From Pleurotus djamor (Eukaryota > Basidiomycota > Agaricomycetes > Agaricales > Pleurotaceae), in NCBI GenBank assembly GCA_029747585.1, contig JAPEVF010000028.1:62001-126000 (forward strand): 64,000 nucleotides of DNA, given 5' to 3'. The first letter of the stretch is position 1; every line of letters begins with the position of its first letter. The notes under the pieces were generated by a model that had not been told where the DNA came from, made no database searches, and was given only the letters and a program-made list of their open reading frames with translations. This document shows positions 21,975 through 35,119 of the stretch, one piece after another. A program made the position numbers and the translations under genes.

Positions 21975-24900
21975 TTACACCCTATTCGTCGCAGCCATCT
22001 CGACAGGCAAAGGGACGTAGCCTTCGCGATCATTACCCCTTCCACGGTCGCCCATGAACCCACGCAACCCATCGCGCACCTCAACAAGAGCACTCCGGGC
22101 GGTATCAACAAACATCCCACTCCAGTTGAGCCCGGTGTCCGCAGATCCGGGGTCCAATTTCTCGTCGGGCATAACACTATCCTTTGGCCTTACCCACCAC
22201 TTCAACAGCAGCGAACTGGTGACGACGCTGACGCTCGAAAACGCCATGGCAGCGCCAGCCATCATCGGGTGCAGGTAGAGTCCCAGGGGAAGGAAGAAGC
22301 CCATCGCAAGAGGGATACTGAGGACGTTGTATATGCAGGCCCATAGGAGGTTGCGTCTGATGGTGCGGAATATTGAGCGGGAGAGATGGAGGGCGGCAAC
22401 AACATCGAGGAGATCAGAACGCATGAGAACAATTTCAGCTGCTTCGACAGCGACGGACGTCCCAGAAGACAAGGCAATACCAACGGTGGCTGCGGCCAGA
22501 GCGGGAGAATCGTTGATACCATCACCAACCTACAACAAGGGACGTTCAGTTCTGTTGGGACGGTGGCAAGCAAGGTGGACATACCATAGCGACTCCGCCA
22601 GCACCAGACTTGACCATCTCCTTGATCTTGGTCGCTTTCCCTCCCGGACTGATACCAGCCATGACGTTCTCCGGTCGGATGCCAACTTGTTTAGCCACTG
22701 CAAGCGCGGTTGCTCTGCCATCTCCAGTCATCATAAACACTTCGATCCCCATATCCTCCAGAGCTTGTATGGCATGCTTGCTGCTCGGTTTCGGCGCGTC
22801 GGACAGTGAAACGGCAAGGACGAGGACCGATGAGAGTGACACATAGATGATACTTCGTCCCAAAGCGGTTTCTTGCTCTTCGAAAGCAACGAAAGACGCA
22901 GGGAGGTGACCATCGTCTGTTTGAGTGACAAATCGAGCGGAACCGACACGCAACTCTTGTCGTTTCTTGCCTTTGAGCCCGTCGGTATACGAAATCGTGG
23001 CTTTGACACCAGCTCCAGTGATACTCTCGAATTGTTCGATATTGTTTTCCGGGACGCTCTTGTTACCTTGAAGTAGCTCCTTGCCGTAAGTAGCAATAGC
23101 CTTCGCAAGTGGATGCTCCGATCTGGCCTCAGTAGCACTAAGCATTGCCAGAACCATGCTCTTTTCCGTCTTGCCATCAGCACATAGGCCATGGAGGGTT
23201 GAATCGCCAGCATAGAGTTCCGAGTTATCGGCGTGCGTTCCATTACTGCCGATCCAAGAAAGCCCAACTACACTCAGCTTTCCGACAGTGACAGTACCAG
23301 TCTTGTCAAAGACGATCCGTTTGATGTCCTTACTCGCTTCTAGAGCCTTTCCACCCTTGATGAGAATACCATTGGTAGCACCGATTCCAGTTCCAACCAT
23401 GATAGCTGTCGGCGTACTCAATCCGAGGGCACAAGGACATGCCACCACGACAACACTGATACACATCTGCAAGCAGACAGCAAACCTAGAAGCTCCGTGC
23501 TTATGGAACATCATCGGTAGACTTTCTTCGCTCACGACATTCGAAACGATCATCCATACGATGAAGGTAAGGAACGCAAGGGAGATAACCGTCGGAACGA
23601 AGTACCCCGCGACACGATCGGCAAAGGCTTGAATCGGGGCTTTGGATGTTTGAGCTTCCTCGACTAGGCGAACAATCTGTGAAAGCGCGGTATCCTTTCC
23701 CGCGCGAGTAACGGTCATATCGAAGGTGCCCAACCCGTTGATGGTCCCGCCAATGACTGCGTCGCCAGCTTGTTTCAAAACGGGGACAGCTTCACCTGTG
23801 ACAGCGCTTTCATCAACGGTGGATGACCCCTTTAAGACCGTGCCGTCGGCCGGAATCTTGTCACCCGGGACAAGCTTGACGACATCTCCCACTTGGACGA
23901 GTTCAGTTGGGATCTTCTTCTCTGTCGTACAGGCAGGCGCATCCGTGTATATCGTGGCCATACTCGGGGCTAGAGCCATCAAGTCCGTGAGCGCCGCGCT
24001 CGTCTTCCCCTTCGCCCGGTTCTCCAAGTATCTTCCAAGGCAAACAAAGAAGATCAGCATGGTACTGGTATCGAAGAATAGGAAAGGTCGGAAATCGGGG
24101 GTTGTGTTGAAGAACCCGGCCACGAGAGTGAACAGCGAGTAAAAGTAAGCCGCAGATGTGCCCAACATGACCAAGACATCCATCGTCGCTGAGCCATGCT
24201 TCAACGATTTGTACGCATTGCGATAGAATTTGCTTCCAACCCAGAACTGTGCAGGTGTGGTTAAGATGAGAACCACGACGTCAAGTACGAAAAGCGCCCG
24301 TCCCTGGAAGACACGCGCGTGGGTCAAAGGATCCAAGAAATGGATGTGCATGGCCATCATGGATAGGAAAAACACCGGAGCGGCGAAAACAGCGCTCCAT
24401 ACGAGTCTATTGCGCCATTCCATGACTTCCTTTGCTCGTGTCAAGGATTGTATTTGGGTGCCATCGTTGTCGTCCGATAGCATTGCGTCGAAGCCCATAT
24501 CTTCCACTCGTTCGACCATTTCCCGAGGGCCAATGAGGGCGCGGTCAAAGACAATGGTTGCGGTCGACGTCGTGAGTGAAACGGATACAGATGAAATTCC
24601 AGGGACAGCGGAGAGGGTATTCTCGACGGTGGATGTACATGCCGAGCATGTCATACCGTACACACGGAGGGTGATAGTATCGCTACGAGTCGGCGGTATG
24701 AGGGTTGCATCGAAACCAATGTCTGATATTTCGCTGATAATCTTGTCGGCATCCCAGCGTGATGGATCGTACTCGACTACGCCTCGCTCAGCGAGCAGAG
24801 CAACTTTGATAGAATGGATTCCTTCCTGCTGGCGTAGCATGCCTTCTATTGACTGTTTGAGGCATCAGCCATGAAACTAGAGCTGAGTTAGTGGCAACAC

Positions 24901-25067
24901 ACCTCTACACATGCACTGCACGTCATCCCCTCGATTCTGAGTTCACATCTTCCCTCCACGTCTTCATTGCTTCCGTTCCCAGGCAGTAGACCTTCCGTAG
25001 AGTCGTCCGAGAGCTCGACAGCCTGCGTCGGCGTCGACGGCCAAAGACTGGAGAAAAGTGAGGGCAT
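21975..25067 (-). CDS. CCC2: Cu(+)-transporting P-type ATPase (Ccc2 type)
   Basis: Pumps copper into the late secretory pathway to load multicopper enzymes. Exons 24903..25067, 22585..24852, 21975..22529, 995 aa. Two N-terminal heavy-metal domains, each with GMTCSAC (the first split by intron 1). The metal-site motif CPC lies in VVACPCALG, and the P-type motifs [21 protein letters not shown] and [10 protein letters not shown] (at the second splice junction) are all intact. About eight membrane segments. The start ATG at 25067 gives a short Ser/Thr-rich leader before the first metal-binding domain. Confidence 0.95.
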
Positions 25068-25703
25068 CCGGGGTCGTGAATGGGTATGATGATAGTTGTG
25101 GGTGAGAAGAATAAGCTCGTATGCTGACTAGCCGATTAGTGATGTGAAACCGGATGGCACAATTGACGCTGACTGATGCCGAGTTAGTTTTCCCCAGAAA
25201 ACAGGAATTACGGGTAAGGAAGGGTATGTATAGGCGACCTGCGCAGCGAATGTGGATGGGAGTACCGAGAAGACGACGAGAAACAGCCTTTTTGCTTGCC
25301 AACACCAGACAGGTGAATTGTCATTGTCACCAGGAAATGTTCCCACGCTCCCAATACAATGGGACGCTGAGCAGTTTGTGCGGGGAATGCTTCTCACTGT
25401 GAATGCCGTGCATCGTATGTTGCGCGACAACCGTCTTTTCAAACTGGTCAGCATTTACCGACGAAGAGGAGGAGGTTCTTGCTTCCGAACTGACTGGCTG
25501 ATCAATTCTTTTCCTCGCAATACTTACAGTAGAGAACATTCTCAAGCCCGATGCGTTTGTTCCAGTGACAAAGGGTCTTTCATCCTGCATCTGTTCCGTG
25601 TATGATCACTGAATCTGCATGTGAAAGGAACAGTGGCCTNAAAACAAAGCCTAACGGGAAACAAGCCCCTATATCGGCATTTGACTACCCCTAAGCCCCT
25701 ATT
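25068..25703. other. Intergenic
   Basis: Between the copper ATPase (its upstream side) and the dynactin subunit's 3' end. Nothing recognised; one N at 25640. Confidence 0.5.
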
Positions 25704-26718
25704 CTACTCTATGCCCAACTTTCTCCGTTCTTCCCTCGTCCGCTGAATCTTGGCCAACTTGACTTCTGCATCGGTCAGCGTCTCGTCCCAAACAACGAAC
25801 AATTCCGAGAGTGCATCAACCTAAAATCCAACTTTAGCTCCAAAATGTTGGCAAAGAAACCTCCACAGCTCACCAGCGTAGCATTCTTCTCCACCAACCT
25901 CGCAACCCTCTTCTCCAATCCACTCAAGGTCCGGATATCCTCCATATAAGCCTCCATTACTTGTTTGACTCGGGGTTCCAAAGGTTCATAGTCGCCCAGC
26001 TTTCCTGTGGCCATGACGTTTTTCGTGTTGACAAGCGTGACTATCTCCGACATATCGTGGTCAGCCGACCGAACGTCCGGGGCAACGTCGGTGAGCAATG
26101 CATCCAGTTCCTCTTCCGACAAGAAAGAGGCAGCAGGTTCTGAAGGGAGCGTGCCAGAAAGAGCAAACGAAGAGCTTAAGAAAGCCGCGTTCTGTTCATC
26201 TGAAAAGTGCTCATAAGAGGTTTGATCACAAAGAGAACGTAAATTGGAGCCGTACAGTGGTCCATAAATTTCTTGAGCGCGTCATTTCCCTCGACAGCGA
26301 TATTCAGCCGTCTCTGGATATTCTCGACAGCACGAGGGATCGTTTCTCCCGGCTTGAGTTTCCCTCCTTCTCCAGGTTTCGTCCCAAGTACAAGCGCTTC
26401 AAGCCATCGTAAACGGAGTTCCAGCGATAGTTCGGGGTCGATTGTCGGTGGAGGCGCAGGTGCCTCAGGCGGTGGTATGTTCAACAAGACCGGTGCATTG
26501 TTCGATGCTGATGCTGCTGTCGGAAGTGGTGATAAAGGCGGTGGTTCACGTCCGCTCCTCGACGGCGACGTTGGTGATGATGGTGAAAGAACGGTTGACA
26601 TAGAGATAGAAACGGCTGATGGAGGAGGAGAAGGTGTTGTTGGTGGCGATCGCGATGATGTAAAGAGCCTGTGCCGTTGCTGCACATCGCCGAGGAATAC
26701 ACTACCGATAGCGCTCAT
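25704..26718 (-). CDS. Dynactin subunit p22/p24 (DCTN3-like)
   Basis: Shoulder subunit of dynactin, the dynein cofactor. Exons 26256..26718, 25874..26199, 25704..25820. After a Pro/Ser-rich N-terminus come the family landmarks LRWLEALVLG, ENIQRRLNIAVEGNDALKKF, SFALSGTLP, EELDALL, KLGDYEPL and VDALSELFVVWD, in a mostly coiled-coil protein. 301 aa from the first ATG; an internal ATG at 26601 (MSTVLSPSS) would give about 262 aa, nearer the usual size. Shares a short divergent promoter with COQ3. Confidence 0.85.
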
Positions 26719-26942
26719 CGTGACAAACGTCGTCCACGATGTTGTAGTTGCTGCGTGGTTGCGGGAGCACTAGTCGCGACCTGGTCGTGGCACTCGACCT
26801 GAGCCGCCTAAATGTGACATTTCAAAATTCAAATCACTTCACCGCGAACATCAACTCAGCAAGGGCATCAAAGTTATTATTTGTCGGAGGCCAGAGACTA
26901 GCGCAAACAGTGACCGTGAACGTGCACGTAATGGGCATAAAC

Positions 26943-27987
26943 ATGTTTCTTCCGACCGCTCGCCAGTGCCTAAGAAGGTACGCAACTTCAACCTCGTCCA
27001 CCGCCTCAAAATCGTCTGTAAACCCCTCCGAAATATCCTTCTTTTCAAAACTCTCATCACAATGGTGGGACGAACAAGGGGAATTTGGTTTTCTCCACAA
27101 AATGAATCCCATTCGGATGCAATTCATCCAAGAGAAAGTGCGGGAGATGCAATGGGAGGATGGCGTGCAGACGCAAAACCGCGTCCTTGAAGGATTGAAA
27201 GTGCTGGACATTGGCTGTGGCGGCGGGTTGCTCTCCGAGGTGAGTCTCCAATGTCACGGACATCGATGTTTTGCTCATCGCGTCCACCAGAGTCTAGCTC
27301 GTTCCGGGGCTCATACGCTCGGGATTGACGCGTCCGAATCCAATATTGCCATTGCCAGCGTACACGCGCAGGCAGACCCTCAGTTATCGTCCCCCTCGTC
27401 CCCTCTCAAGTACAGGCAGATTTCTGCCGAATCCCTCCTCGCAGAATCTGGAGCGGGACAATACGATGTCGTTTGCTCTATGGAAGTGCTCGAACACGTC
27501 GATAACCCTTCGGACTTTCTACACTCGTGTGCACAATTGGTCAAGGCGAGTATTCGCGTTCATGCCCTCACGACGTACTATTATTGACGCGTTTACGCTA
27601 TAGCCTGGAGGTCATCTCTTCTTGTCTACCATAGCACGGACACCTCTCGCTTACTTTCTAACTATCTTCGCCGCCGAGCAACTTCTCCGAAAAGTGACCC
27701 CGGGAACACATACATACTCAAAATACGTCAACCCACATGAACTCGTTGAATTCTTCCACTCCTACCCTGGCTCCCATGCTTCACTTCGTGTACAGGAACA
27801 AACAACGCGTCCATGGATCTCCTCGAACCCTGGGACTACACTGCGCAGAACGGAGGCAGAAGTACGAGGTATGATCTACGATCCACTCGGTGCCAAATGG
27901 CATTTGGCGTCACGGACGGCCTCGGATTGGGGTGGTCCCCTCACGATTGGATGCAATTACTTGTTCTGGGTGAGGAAGCCATTCTGA
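26943..27987 (+). CDS. COQ3: Ubiquinone biosynthesis O-methyltransferase, mitochondrial
   Basis: SAM-dependent enzyme doing both O-methylations of coenzyme Q synthesis on the matrix side of the inner membrane. Exons 26943..27239, 27291..27545, 27604..27987, 311 aa. Arg/Ser-rich mitochondrial leader; SSQWWDEQGEFGFLHKMNP, SAM motif VLDIGCGGGLLSE, DVVCSMEVLEHVDNP, PGGHLFLSTI, EVRGMIYDP and the C-terminal NYLFWVRKP. Intron 2 uses a GC donor (AAG|GCGAGT), so GT-only predictors would miss it. Confidence 0.94.
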
Positions 27988-28441
27988 GTGGTTTTTCCAA
28001 CACACCTCGTCGCTTGTAGCTCGGTTATGAATGTCTATATTGGATATCATATCGTATTCACTACAAGTAACAATGGACGATGAGGAAAACACGAGAAATG
28101 AGAGAGAGAGAGAAGATAAGTAAAGGACACTTCGTGTAAGAAATACAATGNCCCCAAAGACGGGAAAATGAGGGAAGGAGAGAAGGGAATATAGGCCTAC
28201 GTGAAGTTACAGATTACTTACTGTAGAGATACGTCAGAGGGGCAGAAGGTATGTAGGAGAGAAAGAGAGCAGAAAAACGTGACGGAGAAAGGAGAGGTGT
28301 CGTAATGATGGAACAGAAAAGAAATCCCAAAACAGAGATAGTACACAAGGGCAAGAAAAACGAGTGAGCGGGAGAAAGAAAATGAAGGTTCTTGATACGC
28401 AACGAGATGAGAGGCCAGATGGAAACGAAGTGCATAGCTTA
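27988..28441. other. Convergent 3' flanks of COQ3 and the RING/PH/VWA gene
   Basis: Purine-rich, with a GA repeat near 28101..28113. No gene recognised. Confidence 0.5.
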
Positions 28442-31400
28442 TTATTCCCTGGCGACCCAATCTGTACTTCGAGAGACCAGCTCAATCGAATTATCAGTCG
28501 TCCAAAACAGCCGCTCTGTTGCACTCCGTCCTGTCCAACTCTTCTGGTCGCGTAGAATCATAGCCTAGACAACCAATCGACATCAGCTCACGGTGGTACA
28601 TGATTACCCATGGAGTATAAAAACGCACCTGTTGAGCACCAAAGTTCCTCTGGTCGTGAGCGAACAACTCCACATTGTCTTCCAACGCCTCGGTAAGGAT
28701 CTGGAGGTCCTGGAGAATCGCTTGCAACGCTCGCACGGTAGCGAGTGTTAGCAGCTCCTTCCTATTCCGCGAGGTCCCCCCATTTGCGCCTGGAGCAGGC
28801 AGTGACCGCGACATCGTTTGGAGAACGGTGTGTAATATTCTCCTTGTTTCGCCCATAATCTTTTGTGCTTGGGAATAGTTCTTGCGCGAAACGAGGACCA
28901 GTGCACGGGTAATCATGTCCGAGGCTAGGAGCTCCATTCGCCGACGAACAATAACAGGATCCGATATTGTTGATGGTGGCTTGGGCGCGGAAGACATGGA
29001 CATAGGGAGGAGAGTGATGGTGAGCAGCACGGGATGGGCGAGTCGAGAGACATGTTTGGTGGCCTGAGGGTCGAAGAACGAACCGTCCACTTCCACGATA
29101 GGGACTTCGTCAATCATCCTATCCATCATGCCGTCTGCAAAGTCGGGCGCATCATCAATGCTCAGTGCGTCCAGCCCCATACTCTGCACAAATCTGTCAG
29201 TGGCATTCAATGCCCGACCTTGAGAATTCCTTCCCTGCATCCTATGCATGTCGGTGTTATCCAGTTCAAGTTCAATCAGCATCTCCTTGCGCTCGCCATA
29301 GCGTAGTTCGCCAACATCGACATCAACGTTTTGCCCATCAGAAGAGAGAATGGAAGAGGGACCGCCAGAGACTTTGCGGATACGGAAGCGATGGCTGTCA
29401 ACAATCTTCATGTGCAGCTTCATGTTCAACAAGCCAATGGACATCATCCCACCGACACAACCAGCAATGCAATCCCGAAGGTCATACCAATCCTTCACGA
29501 ACGTATATGTTCCAGATGTGTGGTTGGACATTAGCCACAACGATGCCGGGTCGTGTGATCGTCCATAGCCAAACGAATGTATTGGGACATTCGCTGCCTC
29601 TGCTCGAGCAAGGACCAGATCCATTTGGGCACGCCGTGTGCTATCAGAAGCGTCGCTGACGAGAATCATCCCAGAAATAGGATTGCGAGCTTTTCGCTGG
29701 AGAACCACGTCAAGACCTAGAAGGTATCTGAGAAATCTAGTGCAACTTATAGCTGAAGAGGAGCTCACCGTGATTCACAGCCGTCACCACATCCGTTTTC
29801 TCATCCTTCATGCCCTTGACCAAAAACTCGTCTGCACCTTCCTCCAGCCGAGCACCTATCTCATCCACGAATTTCTGCAACCTCGTCCGACTCCTTGCCA
29901 CCCCAAGACTCAAGAACGGCGTCTTTCTAACGTGGCCATTGACACCGACTTCGAACGTGACAAAGCTGATTCGGTCCTTGGCATTCATAGAGGCGATCAT
30001 GAAGTCCAGGGTCGCCTTGATGACACGGTACTTTAGTTGCGCGGTACTCGGAACTGATGTCGGAGGGGGGAGGGAGATGACGAGGATGAGGTCCATTGGA
30101 GGATGGGGAAGGGGTGTGAGTGAGTTTGATGGGCCCGAAGACATATACGGCGTAACCAGCCCCGTCGGCGAATCGTAGTTGCTCAGCTCATCGTCCTCGC
30201 CAAGGGTGGACAGCTTGTGTTGCAGCTGTCCGCGGGAACCCTCTCGGGACATGGCGCCATTGCTTCCGTTAGCACCTCCGCCTACTGAAGCATTAGACGT
30301 TGAACTTGACATAGTCGATCTCGAGCTACCATTCAGTAGGCTGTCCACGGTGCTTACGCTGGTTGCAGTGCTCCCACTCAACATTCTCATGGCCTTAGCA
30401 CTAGTTGAGCCGCCGAACTCTTCCATTCCCATGTTGTCTAGTTCCCGTCGAGCACCCTCGTCCCTCTCGGCTTGTTGCTGTTGTTGCTGTATGAACGCGG
30501 GGTTCTGCGATTGGAACATAGAAACGAGTGACTGGATAGTGCTTCTCCATGATTCCAACGAGGAACGGTCCTTGAAGATGAGGATGAAGGACGCAAGTTC
30601 ATCCTCCATATCAATCGTCAGTGACATCTCCCCTGCCGCTGAGGTTGCCGTGACATTTTTAATATGACGGACATATATACGTCCTTTGAGCCGCAACACT
30701 CCTTTGGATTGGGGAGTCGAAGTTACCGAAGACGAATCGGTAAGGCCAGATGCACCAGAAAGAAGTCGGCCAAGTGAGCGTTTCTTCTCCTCAACGACGC
30801 AAATGATTGCTTCCTTGAACAGGTACACATAGAATTCGCGAACAAGAGAGTCCCTGCGAACTGAGAGGAGATCATACATTTGCAAGGGTCCAAGATCGGA
30901 CAATGGGTGCCCCTTCCAGTCGATGATACGGTTTCGAAGGTCTTCTGTTATCGCATTGAAGGGCGAGTCCTGGTCCTCGACGAGCCGAAGGGAAGGTGAG
31001 TATGGAGCTGGGTCTAGTGCTGGGGACTCGGGTGGACCGGGCGATCGGCTTTCGTAGGCTCTATCCACAGGGTCGCCATTGTACTGGGGTGGAGGCGGCC
31101 TCTGTCTCTGTTGAGGGGGAGGTGAGAAGGGCTGAGGTGGTGGATTCAGCGGAGGAGATCTCATGCGCAGTGACTGTTGATCCATTGTTGGACTAGAGTG
31201 CCCTGAATTGAGAGTGTCGTGCCGCCCATGACCGTGACCATTGACACTAGATCCTCTCGACGCGCCGCCCGCACCATACATGTCCGACATCACAGGGCCA
31301 GGAACATTCCCATTTGCCCTCTTTCCAGGCAGCTCAATTACGATAATGCAAGTTAACGGTTGGCTAACATCATTCGTCCGAGTCAGTGATGAGAACTCGG

Positions 31401-32318
31401 AACGGACTTGAATCGATGGGGCGACGACATATTGGGGTGGGTGGTGAGGGTCAGAGGATGACGATGGCCCTGACTTGATTGAAGGGGTGTGCTCGATAGC
31501 GTCGTCTTCGTTCGGGTCGTATGGGCGGGGTGCTGCGGGCTGTCCAGGCCTCGGACGGCCAGCTGAAGTGGGAGTGTCTCGGCCTGGGTAGAGGGAAGAA
31601 GAGCCCCGCTCACCCATGCCCGTTAGCGCAGCAAGTTCTAGCGTGGTTGAGCATGGAAGACTAAGGGAAAACACGATGGGGACGCACTATTGGACTTTCC
31701 ACCGTCTCCATCGCCCACTTTCATAGGACGTCTGCAGACGCCACATACCCCCAAATTTGTTTTGCGAGGAACAGCAGAGCGCGCTTGATTTGGTGGAGGA
31801 CCATAGACAGCAGTGAAGCAGGCCTTCACAGGGTGTGGATGAGATTGTCAGCCAGAAAGCGTTGATCAATGGGGGGCACTCACCTCGTGAAGAGCATGAC
31901 CACATTCTGGAACAATATGAGGCTTCTCACCGGGTAATCTGAAGCTGAAGCTAAGGGGCTCTAGGCAAACCGGACATTCTTCTTCGTCCTCTGTTGCGTC
32001 GTGATTTGAGACTACGGGTAGAGGCGCCAAGTTCATGGTGGAATATGGATGAGATGGGGGATTTGGGGGATAGTTTTCGCTTGAGGATGACGATGCGGAA
32101 TAGGCCGAACGAAGTGACGGAGCGCGGTTGTTCGGGGCCTGTTTGCGATGGAAGACTGATTGAAAAGCCTTGGTGGTGAGATTGGATTTGGAGGAATATT
32201 CCTGAGGCGGTTTTGGCGCTGCGCGGGGGGTGGTGTAGGTGGGAGTGAGAGGGGGAGATTGATCTGTCTCGCGAACTCTGGAAATCCAGGATGATGATGA
32301 TGTGCCAGCTGATCGCAT
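28442..32318 (-). CDS. RING-H2 / PH / VWA protein, Far1/Ste5-like scaffold
   Basis: Domain order equals that of the yeast pheromone-pathway scaffolds Ste5 and Far1. Exons 31884..32318, 31688..31823, 29769..31637, 28629..29716, 28442..28564, 1216 aa. RING-H2 at about 113-180: CPVC ... PECGHALHEACF ... CGVC. A Pro-rich region follows, then a PH-like domain (about 425-575) beginning near RNRIIDWKGHPLS and containing LYDLLSVRRDSLVREF-type sequence (here MYDLLSVRRDS). A von Willebrand A-like domain (about 720-930) starts at MDLILVISL. A Gln run (QQQQQQ) lies between PH and VWA. In yeast such proteins bind G-beta-gamma, and Ste5 assembles the MAPK cascade; that this one does so is inference from architecture only. 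Confidence 0.83.
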
Positions 32319-34273
32319 GAAGCCAAAATGTCAAGGGACCCTTAGTTGAGAGAAAAAATNAATAATGCAAGAGGTCNAAAACAAATATNAAAAAAAGGAG
32401 TGAGAAGGAGGCGCTGCGCTGTCGAACTGCCAGGCGACCTCGACGTCGAGGCTGATGATGATGTTGTGTCGTGGTCGTCGCGGACGTTGATGAGGACGAG
32501 GTTGCTGGGTGCGTGTGATGGTGGTGGTACGAGGAGAAGAGGGAATAATGGGGGCGACACGTAAAACAATGCCCCGTCTGGCTCTGGCTCCCTTTACATA
32601 TATACAACCTCAATTTCTGGGAACAATGGCTTTCCCGTTGCGACCCTCTCTCCAGCCAAGCTTGCTGCTCTACTACGACTAGCACTAGTGCGATGAAAGC
32701 TGTTCTGCTCGCCGTCGTCGACGATCCTGAAGATCCCAAAAAACTTTTACAAGGCCCATTCCCGTCCACCCTGCCCATCCACGAAAAGCATAGATTCCAT
32801 ACTGACACCTTCCGTGCTCGCTAACCCCGCTTGGCTCCTCCTGACTGTGCCTTGTATGAAACTCTCTGACATATCGGAAGACGGGACCTCCGTTTGATGT
32901 TGATGGGTGATGCTGATGTTGATGTGGTCCCGTATTTCAAAATGATTATCGTCGGCGGCGACTGTGGGCGTATGTCTCGACCAGCCATTGCTACAGTGGC
33001 CATAGCATCTACGACAGCCGTGAGTCGTCGAACAGACCTTGACCACTGGACTGATCTCATCCGTTCACGACGACAACAGGCCCGTTTCACCTTCATCTCT
33101 AACGTGCACGGGCTCGGGCACGTACTACTTCCTTCAGGCTCCACCAGCAACTCCCATTGACCCCCCAGTTACCACAAATAGGCGACGTTTACACACCAAT
33201 GGGAACATTACTCGTGTGCCATCACATTCCAACGACGGTTGCATATGGGGGAATACCAGTCAAGGCTCTGGCTCACTTGAACGCACCTCTGGGTACTCAA
33301 TCTCATGGCTTCGCGATGCACGTACTGTACCCATATGGTCCCAAGGCTTGTCGTGGTCACCAGGCATCGGTAAACGTTCAACTATGATACGTCGAACTTG
33401 CAAGTTGTGAATCGTTCTGCATTCAAGTTGAAGGAAGCAATAAATCAGTGTTATCATTGTTATCATTGTTCGACTCGCCAAACCTCATCGAGTCAAAACC
33501 TCACACCATCTGGTGGAACGCATCAAAGAATTCGAACCGTGCGCGATATCGGTCTACAGTGTCTTGCGGAATGGATAAACCATTCCTTCAGGCCTTCGTG
33601 GACCATACCGTATGGAGCGCTCGAATTAATCTACCACCAACGTCTAGCTCACATGCGAAATATCGGCGACGGTGACCTCACGGCTATATGTTTTATCCCT
33701 CTTCATTTTTCGTCAAATCTCTCGGGCTCGAGCTCATCAAAAACACTCGCAAGTAAAATTTCTCGCTTAATCCGAGTCCAACGTTCATTGTTCTGATGTC
33801 ACTCTTTCCAGAGCTTACACACTGGTTCCTTTCTTAAGTCTCAAAATTTCGTAGGAAGGTGGTTTTTCCTCCAGACTAGAAGTTGATCTTAGTCGCCTTG
33901 CGAAAACCACAAGCCCGTGACGTAACGTGTCTGTGTCTTCGACGTCCACTTCAAGTTTGACCTTCAGTCGTTCAAGGTTCCCCTGGTTCCCCTATCTCCT
34001 TCAAGGATGGCGAAAGGAGCGAGTGGTCGCTTCGTCGGTAAACCCTCCAATTCACCTGCTTTGGGCTGATTCAGAACTACATGAAATGCCCCCAAAGTAT
34101 GCGTCAGAACGCGTGTAATAGTTGAACACGCAGACTCTAGAGCTGTCCAATGACTAACTCTGCAACACGCATCAGTCAATACGCATGAGTCAGCTTTCAC
34201 TTGGTACCACAGGAGGGAACATATAAAAGCCTTTGAGCAATGAAGGTATGCTCATTTCCAATCCTCACTGATA
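32319..34273. other. Long gene-poor stretch
   Basis: About 1.95 kb with no gene I can support. A plus-strand frame 33039..33410 (123 codons, Ser/Thr-rich) and a 43-codon frame from 32695 are open, but lack recognisable homology or clear splice context. Small repeat of TGTTATCAT at about 33450. Part is the promoter of the RING/PH/VWA gene and of the DOPA-dioxygenase gene. Confidence 0.5.
34221..34228 (+). promoter_or_regulatory. TATA box of the DOPA-dioxygenase gene
   Basis: ATATAAAA about 46 bases before the ATG at 34274, implying a very short 5' leader. Confidence 0.5.
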
Positions 34274-35006
34274 ATGTCGAGCTATAAATCACCCCTTGAA
34301 GGCTTCCAAGATTCTCCAGCGCTACCAGACACTTTCAACGCCGATGGAAAGTCGCTCTATAATCCACCAGGTCCCAAGTCCCCTGCGTACGACGAGTTCC
34401 CGAAGCCAATACACAGTTCAAATAACGGCTTTGACTTTCACAGTAAGTGGATCATCTGCTGCTTATTATTGGTGTTTATTGAACGCGTTTGTTAGTTTAC
34501 TACATGCCTACGGTTGCTTCTGAGGCAAAGTTTGCAAAAGAACTTCACGAACGGGTTAGAAGGGAGTTTCCTGAGGTGAGTTGTCGACTAGTGCACGCGA
34601 CGCCTATCATTTATGTCATCGTTGCTGCTTAGTTGCGGATATATCGTTTCTGGGACAGGGCTGTCGGTAAGCATAAGTTTGACATACGACGAGGACCACN
34701 AAAAAATCTGACCCGTTGCCGTTATGTAGGTCCACATCCAACAGCCATGTTCGAGGTGAACACTTTCACGCCGCACCAGACTGGTGCCTTTTTCTCTTGG
34801 TTGACCGTAAATCGTGGACCATGCTCGTGAGTAAATCACACGATGAGATCGTCATTTATCAGGCTAATTGCGATTGGTGCTGGGTGATTTTATAAAGAGT
34901 GCTTATCCATCCGAACACTGATGATGCACACAAGGATCATACCGAACTGATGTCTTGGATGGGAAGACCTTGGCCGTTGCACACGGAGATGTTGCAGAAC
35001 CACTAG
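34274..35006 (+). CDS. DOPA 4,5-dioxygenase family protein
   Basis: Extradiol ring-cleavage family of the fly-agaric betalain/muscaflavin pigment enzyme. Exons 34274..34442, 34496..34575, 34633..34666, 34730..34826, 34898..35006, 162 aa plus stop. Family motifs: RIYRFWDRAVG, PHPTAMFEVNTFTPHQTGA, VNRGP, VLIHPNTDD, DHTELMSWMGRPWPL. Histidines in PHPTAMF, VLIHP and DHTE are the expected metal/catalytic positions. The leader (SPLEGFQDSPALP) is hydrophilic with no signal peptide, so cytosolic. Whether it acts on DOPA or another catechol in this fungus cannot be told from sequence. Confidence 0.88.
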
Positions 35007-35119
35007 GTCACCTGTAGACCATGCGATGGTTTGTAGTTATCTTTGATAAAGAGCCGCACTTGTACTATAGCACGTAACTGACCCAATTCAGCTCCTGAAA
35101 AGTACTGGGGTTGCATGAG

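Noticed and set aside
33039..33410. 123-codon plus-strand frame in the gene-poor stretch
   Set aside because: No recognisable motif, no splice context and overlapping open frames; could be chance.
33523..33535. Reverse-strand GGTTCGAATTC, tRNA-like
   Set aside because: No cloverleaf can be drawn around it.
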